NCBI GenBank assembly: GCA_026929865.2
Contig: CM049403.1
Span: forward strand, 6,222,001-6,286,000
DNA length: 64,000 bases
From: Hyperoplus lanceolatus
Taxonomy: Eukaryota; Chordata; Actinopteri; Uranoscopiformes; Ammodytidae
Direction: 5' to 3'
Shown: positions 39,999 to 54,688 of the stretch, one piece after another
Layout of the letters: every line of letters begins with the position of its first letter
Numbering within the stretch: position 1 is the stretch's first letter
The notes under the pieces: generated by a model
Databases searched by the model: none
The model's input: the letters and a program-made list of their open reading frames with translations, nothing else
Told to the model about the DNA's origin: nothing
Position numbers and translations under genes: made by a program

Positions 39999-41542
39999 AA
40001 CACTTTATCTATCAAGAATAATTCACATTGTCACAATCATTTCATGAGAAAACGTCAAAAATATTTCATTCAAACTTTATGGGAGACTGTATACTGTGAT
40101 AATAAAGATCAACTGCACAACAACTTTAACCATTTGAGCCATTTAATCAATGTATCACTAGAATATTCAGCTAAACTGATTTGTAAATCCAGCTGGTTTA
40201 AAATCAGTATTGACAGTGCAAGTAAATGGTAAGAATGAGTCCATGTCTTAGCCTACACCTCTAATTATGACCAATTGAAAGGTTCACAAAAATGTTCAAT
40301 TACATATGTTAATATACCTGTATCATTTTTCTATGGTAGAAAGGACAGACTGGGACTTGAAAAATAAACTATAGACTCAGCCTGCTCTAGTTTTTCTGAA
40401 AAGCTGCAGCACAGTGCATTGGGATGTTACCAGTAGTCTATAATATGGTTTTTATATATCGGGACGGATGGAACTGTCACGATGGGCCCAGCAAAGAAAT
40501 GCTGACTCAAGGCTGACTCTCACACTGAAACTCTAGCTTGTTTACCTTTAGATCTTTGTTCCTCTGTAGAAACAAAACAAGCATTGTAGCCATTGTGTTT
40601 GGGATGAAGGCTTGCCTTTGCTCCAAGACTAAACTATCCCACAGCTACAAGGGTGTGTGTGGGATAAACCATTCTTCAAAACAGACATAAGCTTCTAAAG
40701 ATTCTTTCAGGTTCCAGGAAGAAAAATAGACAAACATACTTAAACAGAGCAAAGTGTGGAGATGCTGACAAGATAAGCACATAGATGGCGGTTGAAAAAG
40801 AAATATTTAGCATCTGATTAAAAAAAAACTACAGTAACGCTTTTAGGAATAACTGTTATTGAATACACTAACACTTAGTGGTCCAACATTGCCGCATATC
40901 TGCCACCTGTTTTTCTGCAAGGCAGCCATAGTGATGTATATCTTTGTCCACCGAGTCAGAGAAAACACTCCCTTCTATGTTAAACTGGTGTGATGAATGT
41001 TCAGCTTCCCTTCACTCCATAAATCCCTGCAGGATGCTCACACTATCGACTCACTGAGACAATACTGATCCTTACAGTCCGCCGCTGTATTAAAACAGTG
41101 CTGATTAAAAACATCAACTTATATAAATGTAAAAAAGAATCAATAAATAAAGAGCCAGTGAGCATTGCACCGTGACATTCAGGCTAAAGCTGCCCGTGAT
41201 GAGGGCTCATCTGGGAAAAGGGTAATCTCTGATAGAGACCTGCTGAACTCATTGAAGTGTCATATCCCATACTGCGTAAATGACAGTTCTCCACAGCAGG
41301 GGTTTTATTCACAAAGCCGTTCCGTCGGGAATTATGTTTGAATGGTTTGCTCTGTCCCCTTCCCTTGAAACATCTCACAGTATGTAAAATCTTTTTCTTA
41401 GACACACACTTTAGAGATTGGTCTCTCCATCTAAATTATGTGAGGTACTTCAAAAGTCTCTGTAGCAATTGATGTCTTTCTTGAACATTTTGGCAAGTTG
41501 CCAACTTATTCTGTGTCTTTGTAAAACTGTGTAGTTTAGTGT
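39999..41542. other. rab6b intron 1, nothing recognised
   Basis: Intronic sequence without recognisable genes or element ends. Confidence 0.45.
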
Positions 41543-41881
41543 TAGCCTGGAAATCCAGACCTGCCGCTGGCAAATTAAATTTGCTGCGCCTGTTGGTCTG
41601 AACACTCTCCATTGGCATTGAAGCCCATTAAATATGTCAGAAAATTCTGAGCTACGTTTTAATTGGTTCTATCTGATATGGGCGGGCCAGAGCACTATGT
41701 ATGGGGTTCTGGGGCGGACTTAAACGGATGACGACAGTGCTATGCATGTTGTAGTGCTATCCAATTGCGTGCAGTGGTATTTGAAATGCACGTGTTGGTG
41801 CCGCCTCTTGAGTTGGGAAGGTCTATTGATCGTGGCCAGACCCTGTATCATTTTAGATATGGGTCTGGATTATCAGGCTTG
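41543..41881. mobile_element. hAT-like MITE
   Basis: A 339-bp element with ends TAGCCTGGAAATCCAGACC and GGTCTGGATTATCAGGCTTG (imperfect inverse). It is flanked by the 8-bp duplication TTTAGTGT at 41535-41542 and 41882-41889. Confidence 0.8.
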
Positions 41882-41889
41882 TTTAGTGT

Positions 41890-43498
41890 AGATATTTCCT
41901 CCAAAATCTCTTTACTGAAACACAGGCAGGCGGAACTGAATGAGTCAGTTTTTCTACTATCTATCACTGCATGGGCAGCAGGCATATTGCCATCCAGTTT
42001 CACTCTGGTGGAGTGTGGAAGTGAAGCTGTGCTTTCCCATGGGCCTTTAGGAACACGCCCACTCAGCTGTGCAGCATATGTATAAAGCAGTGGCTCTGCT
42101 TGGTATTCCTTGGCAGCAGACCAGCTCCTGCAGGACTGGAAGGACCTCTTAATAAGTCACAACAAGTCAAATGTTAAGTATATTTAAAAAGATGTCAATG
42201 CTCAATATTGTTTTAGGACTCAAAATGTCTTAAAGCATTTCCAGTGAAATGTCTCACAGTAGAAACATCAATTTAGCCGATACAGGTTAAGGTTTTGGTC
42301 TTGTCCCAAGTTAAGTGCTACTGTATATGAGATCCAGGGATTGTGAAGGGATCCTGGGAGTAGAAACAAGATGCCTGCATGTCTACAGCCATGCAAGCCA
42401 AACAGATATAGTGTTTACTATTTTCACAATCATAGTTTGAACATCTCATACAGCTAACGATTGTAGGAATGTCATTCCATTTTAAAGTACGACTGACACA
42501 GCATCATTGCCATCTATAATAGAGCCATGCCTCTAGCATGAATAAATACAGCTAAAGAGACGTTTTAGCAAAATGTCCAGCATACCAAGCAAAAAAAACA
42601 CACATCCTCAGAGACATGTGTTCTTGCCCCAAAGCCATGGACACATGTCCTATTGTGGACTTGGTTGGAGTGGTGCCTTTTGATCAATTATAGCCATTAA
42701 TGGGCAGCTGAGCCAATCAATAGCAGATCAAAGCTGTCAGGATGTTGTTTCCCCCAATCCATCAGAGAAGAAAAACACTTGCCGGGAAGATGCAATGGGA
42801 TGTGAAATGAGTTATCTTTAGACAGCGCTACATTATCAAATGTACCAGCAGAACTGCTGCTCAGCAAATGTAGGCCGGACTCCCAGAGGCTTCCATCTCT
42901 GAGTCAATATCAACAGCCTTTGATTTCAATCTGTCATTCAAGGAAAGTCTTAAAAGCTGAATGTCTGCTAAATCTTTTCATTTCAAACCTGTCTGGATGT
43001 GCCACACAACAGGATTGGGTTTCAGTGGGATGTGAGGATGCTGGCACAGTCAGACAACCTCAAAAGGCCAATTGAGATGGAGATTCAAACCCAGGGTGTC
43101 CCGCAGCGCTTTATAGTTTAGGCTGTCACCTAGACAACGCATATCTCCCGCCTTATCTACAGTTGTATTAAAAAAAGAAAAATAAATCAAATCAAATCAT
43201 CCTGCATCTCTGTGAGATGGATCAGCTGGTGGATGAATATATCTGTTGAAATGTAATGTTTTTTAATAGTATGATTGTGCATGGATGTCTGTCTATGACA
43301 AAACATAATGTTTATGTTTATGTTTGGATAAGATAGAGATCATTTAAATTACCCCCATTTCTAGTAAATTCCCAATTTTGAATAGTCCTAAAATTTTCGA
43401 GCTTCACTTCCCGTGGAAAGTACTTCCCACCCCTTTGCAACCCTAATTTGAACTAATAAAAATATCAATAATAAAATATTTTATATCTATATTATATT
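41890..43498. other. rab6b intron 1, nothing recognised
   Basis: Intronic sequence with no feature I can support. Confidence 0.45.
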
Positions 43499-44445
43499 AG
43501 GGGAGAACGGGGTAATTTGTCACACGGTTTGGTTGACACAATCGTTATATCTCGGAACCAGAAGGCACTGTCTATGAAATTTTGGTATGTAAATATCCAG
43601 AATTGGGATCAGAGGTCACCTACATAGTCTTCCTTGGAGTTAGACTGCTGAATTTGAGGTGTGACGACTGTTTGTGTTTTTCATGTCAAATTGAAAATAT
43701 TTAGCTCCTCAGTATTTTTCTTGTAGGCTTTTACACAATGGGTTCATAACAAAACACTTGTTACCCATACAAAGTGTGAAGGGTAAACTATATTTTAGAT
43801 TGTGGTTAGCAAGCTAATTAGTTGTCAGATGGTTGTTGGCCTTGATGCTAGCAAGAAATTCAAGTTGGGGTTGGTCGTCACATTTTTTGGGGGGTTGGTT
43901 GTCACATGTTATCTCAAGGCTGCAGCCAGAAAAGGAACCCAATAACGAAAGAAATTGTCAAGCTGTATCCTCACTGACACCCAAGATAAGGAAAGAATAG
44001 AGCAGGAAAAGGCAGTTAGCATGCAAAAGAAAAAAGGGCAACAAAATCAAAACAACCCAGTGCATCCCAAACTAGACCAGCTGCCAAGGCTACAGTAAGT
44101 TATGTAGACCTATTTGTCAACTTGACAATGGAATTAAACTTTCAAATTTAGTTCTACTTTCTTGTCTTCTTTTTAAGATTATTCCCATTAAGATAACATT
44201 GTGACAAACAACCCCATAGTGTTTGACAACCGACCCCTTGATGGGGTTGGTTGTCACAATGTGTAAGGGTGTCTTTGATGATTAATTTCTTCTTTATTAC
44301 AATAAGATATAAGAAGTGAGGGGTACATATTTCAAGCCAACACCTTAAGCTTCAATTTAATGTAGGAATGACTATTGAAAGATGTTTAGGTGATAAGCAA
44401 TTCTCACTAGAGTAAAAAGGGTGCCTACTTACCCCGTTCTCCCCT
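43499..44445. mobile_element. TA-flanked inverted-repeat element
   Basis: The 17-bp perfect terminal repeats AGGGGAGAACGGGGTAA and inverse are bounded by TA at both ends. The interior repeats GGTTGGTTGTCACA-type motifs in both orientations (near 43530, 43870, 43895, 44200, 44225 and 44240). No transposase is seen. Confidence 0.65.
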
Positions 44446-45845
44446 ATAATATGTTTTCTAGTTTTGGAATTGTTGTATTAAATGTGCACGTGTGTGTGAA
44501 TAGTATCTATTGTAGAATGTGTTCTTTATCCGCAGCCTGGGTGAGGAGAAGTGTCTGCTGCTCCTTGGCCTGGACCAACCAAAACTTGGCTGTTCTCTGG
44601 AGGCAAAGTGATTTATAGATTAAACAACCAACAAACCCAACTTTGAAACCCATTGGACTGATGATTCAGCTGGATTTTAAAGTCAGCTCCACTTTGTGCG
44701 ATGGCAATCTCTCTGCAGTAAAAGATGGAAGATTGCATTTTGATTCAGGGAGCAAAACCTCATGGCAGCCATAAGGATACATCTACCAAATGTATTACCT
44801 TCCGGGTTCTTTAAGGTGAAATGAAACATGCTGCAGGGGATTACCACCAAACAATTAACTTTGACAAAGTAGCATGCAAATTGCTCCTTTGAAAATATGC
44901 CTATGCCAAAAACATCTTTGACCCGATAATCTGACCTGCTTGATTGCTCTGAGGCTGAAACTTGCAAAATGCTGCTTCCAGCAGGAGCGTGGGCACACAG
45001 ACTTGGAAAGAGCCCATTGGCCTGCTTAAAGCCTTTAGCTCTGTCAGAGAGATCTTTAGCCAGTCTCCTTTGTGCAGGCAGTAGGGAAAACAGCTGAAGA
45101 AGTATGCAGGAGGAGAGACTTCCTGACAGCTCATTTAACATTCTGCCTGCTTCCACCCACTTAATCTGGAGCCCCCACCTCTCAGTGACGTTAGCTGATT
45201 CTTTTTATGAAAAACAGAACATTGTGTCATCCCTTGTTCCTTTACAGACACATTTTTCAGACACTACCACCATTAAAGGGCCTTCCCTCCCTGTACACAG
45301 GATATATCAACCTAAAAAAGAACGAGTGGTCTTTTGACTCTTTTCTCAGCAGCCTCTGTGTTCATGGCCCTGTTCCTGACATACTTGAGTCCAGTCTTGT
45401 GCATTAATAAATGATAGTGGCAGAGCTGACGGGATTCACGCCCGCCTGGACACCAGCTGCAATTATAGCAGACATGTCAGAGAGACACAGCTCCACCAGA
45501 GACACGGTCTGCGTGAGCACGGGTTGACAAATAAAGTGCCATGGCTCTGGTAACAGGCTCACACTGCACTCCTCCAGACTTACAGACCTGCTAGCTCTCC
45601 AGTGGCTAAAGACGTAAGACTAACACAGCCATTTTACACAAAGACGCTACAGAATGAGGCCAACCAAGGCATCTTATTATTTGTTTTAAAAGACAAACCT
45701 CCAAGATTATATAACAACATAAACCATCTGTTTATGTTGTTGATAAAACTTTACAGCAGTTACTGTAATCAATGATGGTGATATCAGCAGTTATGATGGG
45801 AAAGGCTGATTCTGTGATGTCATCAGTACTATAATAAGAGCAATA

Positions 45846-45951
<106 letters not shown>

Positions 45952-46007
45952 GCAGAGACAGTTCATAAACATAAACAGAGACAGTTCATAAACATATTTT
46001 TTTTTCT

Positions 46008-46190
46008 AAGATATTTCTTGGGCATTTTTATGCTTTATTGATAAGGCAGAGAGACAGAGGTGAAATGGGGCAGAGAGGGGAGTGACATGCCGAGAATGAC
46101 CGCGGGCGGGAATCGAACCCGGGTCTGCTGCTGGGCCCGGCCCGGGGGTGGGGGGGGCGCCCTACCAACTGAGCTAAGGGCACTCCCATA
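46008..46190 (-). mobile_element. tRNA-derived SINE
   Basis: Read on the minus strand, it starts GGGAGTGCCCTTAGCTCAG with box A (TAGCTCAGTTGGTAGGGC) and box B (GGGTTCGATTCCC). It ends with a CTCTGCC-rich body and a CAATAAAGCATAAAAATGCC tail. The expanded D-to-anticodon region rich in C and G is not a functional tRNA fold. Confidence 0.85.
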
Positions 46191-46623
46191 AACATCTTTA
46201 AAGTCACATATTATGCTCATAGTGTCCAAAAACCCTTTATATTTCTCACAGTGCAACTTCTAAATCTTCTCTTTTTAGCCTATGTCTGAAATGCTCCATT
46301 TTAGGGCCCGTCTCTCTAAGCCCCGCCTTCAATAAAGCCCAGTCTGCTCTGATCGGCCCTGAATATAACTGCTGATTTGAATCTTAATGCCAATTAGATT
46401 CAGGGGTATCTAGGGGTAGTGCTAAGTTATGGGGCATGAGTTCTCCCCTTATGACATCATAAAAAAGAGGGGGTTATTCTTTTTTATCCTTTGGGACCCA
46501 TATCAATGTTGGAAAACAATAAAAAATTGCATTTTGTTTAATAGGTGATCTTTAAACAATTGTTTGGGCCGGTCAGTCAATTTTTCTAGAGCAGATTTTA
46601 GTGACACACACATTAATGTAAGC

Positions 46624-47754
46624 CAGTGGTTTTCAAACTGTGGGGGCGCGGATGAACATGTGATTTTATTTATTTATTTATTTATTTATTGTGTTTTTGA
46701 TTAACATGATTAACATCATGTTAAGCAAATGTAAGAGATCATACAAAAAAAGGAATACAATGTTTTGGTCTAGATAGTTAATAGCCTAATAATTGAATCA
46801 GATCATCTGGGAGATAATCCGAGGTTAACTGATCACGTCACGTTCACGTCCTAGCACAGTGTGTATTGAGTTTATTCAAAAACATTTAGAAATGGGGCTG
46901 ACTTCAGTTTCCCATGCACTGTGTTTAGTCTACAGCCTATTTCAGCCTTGTCTGTGGAAATAAAGATTGCTGGACAAGAGTTCTTCTGCTTCGTTCCTCT
47001 CACTGCATTTAAGCATTCACTATATTACAGAGAAATATGTCTTGTTAAATAAAAAGAGCTCCAAGCCCAACCCAGAGGACCCTGCATAATATTATGTTTT
47101 AAATTAATATTGTTATGGAAAATACATGTGTCTTTCTTCACTAGCTTCTAATTCATCCGACCCAGAGTCTCCAAATTATTTGTTCACACAAAATTCCTCA
47201 TATTTAGCCTCTTAATTTTCCTCTCAAAGTGCATCAGATTCATGCATTTCACTTTAAAAGGGTAAAAAAAAATCTCCCGGGGGTGCATACCCCCGGTCCC
47301 CCCTAGGAGGGTCTGGTTCTCCAGCTACTATTTTCCCCAGCAGGACATTGAAGGCACTAGCGAAAAAACACTGGCAATACTCAAATATTTGGGTAAGTCT
47401 GTCTGCCTGCCTATCTTTCTCACTCCGCTGCACACTCAGTCACTACTATCCATGCTTAAAGGAAGCAGGATTAAACCACTGGATTAAGATGTTCAAATGT
47501 ATTTTAAAAAAGCAAAACAAAAACATACTTAGATAAAAAAAAAATTAAATGTTTTTAAAAATTTGTTTTAAACCGCACAAAGATGTTTAGAGAAAAAAAT
47601 GTGTTTAAAATAGGAACAGAGTTGTTTAAAATGTGTAAAATAATTAAAAGATCTTTCAAAACACACAGGGATTTAGAACTTTTTTTTGGGGGGGGCTCAG
47701 CTGAAATTCGTTCTCTGAGGGGGGGCTCACTCTCTCACACTTTGAAAACCCCTG
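46624..47754. mobile_element. hAT-like non-autonomous element
   Basis: The ends CAGTGGTTTTCAAACTGTG and CACACTTTGAAAACCCCTG are matching inverted repeats. A perfect 8-bp duplication ATGTAAGC lies at 46616-46623 and 47755-47762. It has a 1131-bp interior with an ATTT run and no intact transposase. Confidence 0.9.
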
Positions 47755-47762
47755 ATGTAAGC

Positions 47763-50480
<2,718 letters not shown>

Positions 50481-51220
50481 CGAGTAGGGAGCGGCAGACA
50501 TGTGAACTGTGCAGTTGGGCACTCCACTTTCACCTGTCTGGGAGAACTTCTGCTCTTTGTCCAACATGTTAACAGAGTCAGTGGCACACATCTGGGCACT
50601 TGACAAATAAACAGGTGTGTGTATGGGAACGGAAAAAAAAGTACTTAAAGGGGTAGCCTATTCCAAGGATTTAGTGGGTCTATTTCCCATAACTTGTTGC
50701 GAGAGATTACTATTAAAAATAATGGTCAAAATCAATGCAGGCAGAGAAGCAGAGATTCCATGACTTTTAGTTCCTAGTATTGATAATCCCTATAAAACTC
50801 GAAATAACCCCATTAAACTTAAATTAACCCCATTTTACTTATAATGAAATGCTTAAAGGGCACAGTAAACATTATTTAACTCTGTTCACAGGGAGAGTAG
50901 TAGGCCTACTACTCTCTGTGACGAGTACTGGATCATCATCAAGGATCTTCATCATGTGTAGGCCTACAATATGCTTTAAATGGCTAAATTAATATCTTAA
51001 AACTCGATTTTGATAAAGGGCCTCTCTGGAAAAATATGGCTAAATATTATCCAGGACTTGCTCAGCTGATATAGCCTAGTTGTGCAAAGAGACACAGTAA
51101 ACCTGGGACATTTATGGGAGCTCATTTAGACGGGTTGGCTATCCAGCCTTTGAGACATAGATCAAGACAAATAAATAAAAGACTTCATACCGACTTGATT
51201 GATTGTACATTATATATTTT
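50481..51220. other. Intergenic spacer between slco2a1 and rab6b
   Basis: Separates the candidate slco2a1 poly(A) signal from the candidate rab6b promoter. No ORF or repeat of note. Confidence 0.5.
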
Positions 51221-51226
51221 TTTATT
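51221..51226 (-). terminator. slco2a1: Candidate slco2a1 poly(A) signal
   Basis: AATAAA on the minus strand, about 740 nt past the stop codon, followed 40-60 nt downstream by a U-rich TTTTATTTATTTGTC stretch. I found no other AATAAA or ATTAAA between it and the stop. Confidence 0.5.
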
Positions 51227-51963
51227 AGCTACTAATGCTTACACATTTATGCAGTCCACTGTAATAACCACCATATAACAACACCAGCCGATAGCATGAT
51301 GTGTGTGGTTCATTCCATTTATGAGTAATAATGTATTCATCTAAAAATGCATTAGCTTTGCAACTAAACTGAGTGTTATATGTGATCCTATATAAAAAGA
51401 GTACTGCAGTTATCACAGATGTCTCTGTGTATGAGACAAATATCTATAAAAAAATAAACTTAAATATTAAGCTATACAGTTAATTCCTTTCAAAATAGGT
51501 TTCCAACAGAAAATAGAAACCTGAATAGATTCCTACCTTACAGGAATGAGTAATACAAAAAGATATATCATCTGTTGTCTGATCATCAATTAAACTCTTG
51601 CCACTATCTCAAATGCCTTTAAAATGTTGTGAGGTACGACACAAGAGAGGCGTTAATCCCGCCTCTCTTAACTCTGGATCATATTACCAGAGTCAATTCC
51701 AATCAGACGCTTTAAAGCACTCAAAAACACCACAACTTCTCCCTTTTTTTTTGGAAAATGTATATCTCGACTCCGACCAGTAGAGCACCAGGTAAGGGAG
51801 GAGGTGGTCCTAAAGAAATTGAGGTCAGTGTAGGCCTGCCTTGGCTGTGTCTTCTCTCCCAATGTGACACACAGCTTTGCTCGGCACACTGTTCTTCACA
51901 ATGTTGAACACAGCAGCAGCAAAGCTTTCAGGGAACAGAGAGGGTTTGGATGGATGAGCGTGG

Positions 51964-52084
51964 TCACAGCAGTCCTTCAGGCCCCTTCTCCAGACTGTAC
52001 TCCTGGGTCCGCTGCACCTTCCAGCCCAGCATCATCAGCAGCACCACGCCCATGACCTTATAACCTACCTGTAAGCCCAGGTAC
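51964..52084 (-). CDS. slco2a1: slco2a1 last coding exon (TM12 and C-terminus)
   Basis: The exon encodes YLGLQVGYKVMGVVLLMM then LGWKVQRTQEYSLEKGPEG and LL, followed by TGA at 51964-51966. It holds TM12 and the cytoplasmic tail. The Lys of VGYK corresponds to human Lys614. The acceptor is CCCTGCAG|G, whose first base completes the Arg codon begun in the previous exon. Confidence 0.96.
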
Positions 52085-52424
52085 CTGCAGGGTGGCGCAC
52101 AGGTGAAAGATGAATGATTGTCAGCAGTGATGAGGATGTGCTGAATGTGTGCAGGTGTATCCACATATTCTAGATTCATTACACAAAGTCAAATATTTTC
52201 AGCATTTTTTATTTTGATAATTACGGCTAACAGTTCATCTTCAAAATCCAAAGACACGTATGTTAAAATGTCAGAATAGAACATTATATAATACCAATAG
52301 AAAAACATTTATAATACAGAAATGTTGCTATCAAATCAACCTGGGCTTCCATAACACCTCCTCTATAAAATAAAGTTTCCCTTTTTTAAAAAAAGGACTT
52401 TTCCATGACGTTCTAATTGTTATA

Positions 52425-53773
52425 CAGTCCCCTCCATAAGTATTGGAACAGTGAGGCCAATTCCTTTTTTTTTTTGCTGTAGAATGGAAACATTTGGGTT
52501 TCACACCAAAATATGAATGTGAGACATAGATCAACATTTCAGCTTTCATTTCCAGGTATTCATATCTGGATCTGATACACAACTGAGAAGATAGCATTAT
52601 TTGTAAAGGAACACCACATTTTTAGGTGAGCAAAAGTATTGGAACAGATAGACTTAAAATAAATTAAAGTGAATAAGACTTTATATTTTGTTGCAAAACC
52701 TTCGCTTGCAATAACTTCATCAAGCCTGTGACCCATTGACATCACCAAACTTTTGAATCCTCCTTTTTGATGCTTTTCCAGGCCTTTACCGCAGCCTCAT
52801 TCAGTTGCTGTTTGTTTACTCTCTTCAGTCTCCTCTTTAGCAGGTAAAATGCTTGCTCTATACAGTTTAAGTCTTGAGATTGACTTGACTTGTCTAAAAC
52901 CTTCCATTTCATGACCCTGATTAACTCCTTTGTTGTTTTTGCAGTGTGTTTTGGGTCATTATCTTGCTGCATTATGAAGGATCTTCCAATCAGTTTGGTT
53001 GCATCTTTCTTTAAATTAGCAGACAAAATGTTTGTGTAAACTTCTGAGTTCATTTTGCTGTTGCCATCATGTGTTACATCATCAATGAAGATTAATGAGC
53101 CCATCCGAGAAGAAGCCATGCAAGCCCAAGCCATGACATTGCCTCCACGTGTTTCACAGATGAGCTTGTATGCTTGGGGTCATGAGTAGATCCTTTCTTT
53201 CTCCTAACTTTAGCCTTTCCATCACTTTGGTAAAGGTTCAGCTTGACAACAACACAGTAGCACATGATGGCAACAACAAAATTACCTTAGAAGTCTACGG
53301 AAACATTCTGTCTGCCAATTTAAAGAAAGATGCAACCAAACTGATTGGAAGATCCTTCATCATGCAGCAAGGTAATGACCCAAAAAAAACTGCAAAAACA
53401 ACAAAGGAGTTCATCAGGGGCAAGAAATGCATCACAAAAAGAAGAATGCAAAAGTTTGGTGATGTCAATGTGTCACAGGCTTGATGCAGTGAGCGAAGGA
53501 TTTGCAACAAAATATTAAGTCTTATTCACTTTAATTTACTTTAAGTCTATCTGTTCCAATACTTTTGCTCACCTAAAAATGTGGTGTTCCTTTACAAAAA
53601 AATGCTATCTTCTCAGTTGTGTATCAGATCCAGATGTGAATACCTGGAAATGAAAGCTGAAATGTTGATATATTGTCTCATATTCATATTTTGGTGTCAA
53701 ACCCAAATGTTTCCAGTCTACAGCAAAAATAAAGGAATTGGCCTCACTGTTCCAATACTTATGGAGGGGATTG
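52425..53773. mobile_element. Fold-back Tc1-like element, 3' half duplicated
   Basis: The ends CAGTCCCCTCCATAAGTATT and inverse are TA-flanked (52423-52424 and 53774-53775), with about 250-bp inverted repeats. Inside are two opposed remnants of the same transposase part. The minus strand at 53134-52742 has MQQDNDPKHTAK and SQSQDLNCIEQAF. The plus strand at about 53240-53440 repeats HDGN.K, SANLKKDATKLIGRSF, QQGNDPK and KTAKTTKEF. The N-terminal half is absent. It lies in the last slco2a1 intron. Confidence 0.85.
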
Positions 53774-53826
53774 TAGATACACCTGCAAATGTATCATCTA
53801 GTGTCCTAAATGATAGGTTTCCTCAC

Positions 53827-53947
53827 CTGTTCCTCAAGATGTTGTTGTCATAGTAACCACAGCTAAACTTCTTTCCACACACACGCTTCCACCACACACA
53901 TGACGCATCGATTGCCATCCCAAAGAGAGCAGGAGCAGGTAGCCAGG
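53827..53947 (-). CDS. slco2a1: slco2a1 exon, end of TM11 and following loop
   Basis: The 121-nt exon encodes (A)[19 protein letters not shown] then [20 protein letters not shown](R). This is the end of TM11 and the last extracellular loop, with three Cys typical of the family. The acceptor is TCTTCTCAG|CC and the donor AACAG|GTGAGG. Confidence 0.96.
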
Positions 53948-54688
53948 CTGAGAAGATAAACACATTCATATCACCATAATGTTGAGCTAAAGCCACTAGA
54001 GGGCAATCCAACACTTGCTGAAAAGAAATCTAGAATACAGTAAAGATATGATGAGTTTCATATGTTTATGTCTAATCAAGCTCCCCAAGTTTGTCTTCTT
54101 GATTGAAGATGGGAGTCTGAATCTCAGCTGTACGGAGCCCTTATGCGTGCAATGTTACGCTAAATGTTGAGGAAATAAGTCATTCAAATAAATATATAAA
54201 TGTACTAATCATTTGTTAAAACTCATTGGAGTTCATTTTTTTCTATTATGGAAAGTTTAAAATCTGTTTTTAAAATACAAAATGTTGCATTTCCGACTGA
54301 AATCTTTGTCACAATGTATCTCATTTTTTCCCCCTTTTAAAATGGGACTTTTTATGTAATTTAAAGATGATAATATGAAATAAAGATTCAAACGATTACT
54401 ATAAATGATGACTTGACCTCTTTGGAAATGATCTCTGGAGTATAAATAAAGGTTCAATGAATGAATAAGAACAAGTACGATGAAAGATAATGATGAGTTG
54501 AAATTCTTCAATTGCTACACGATATATTGGTTTTGTTCACATACTTGACACAATTTATTCATGAAATTACTTTTTTAATCAATACCCGGCCCTTTGGGGC
54601 TCCATACAGTGGTGCACTTTGGGGGATTTGGGGGCTATATTGGACATTCTAACATATCAATACGATACAACAATTGGTTTTCCTTATA

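Noticed and set aside
46100..46190. A functional tRNA gene on the minus strand
   Set aside because: Boxes A and B are present, but the intervening region is expanded and no acceptor stem pairs. A SINE body and tail follow.
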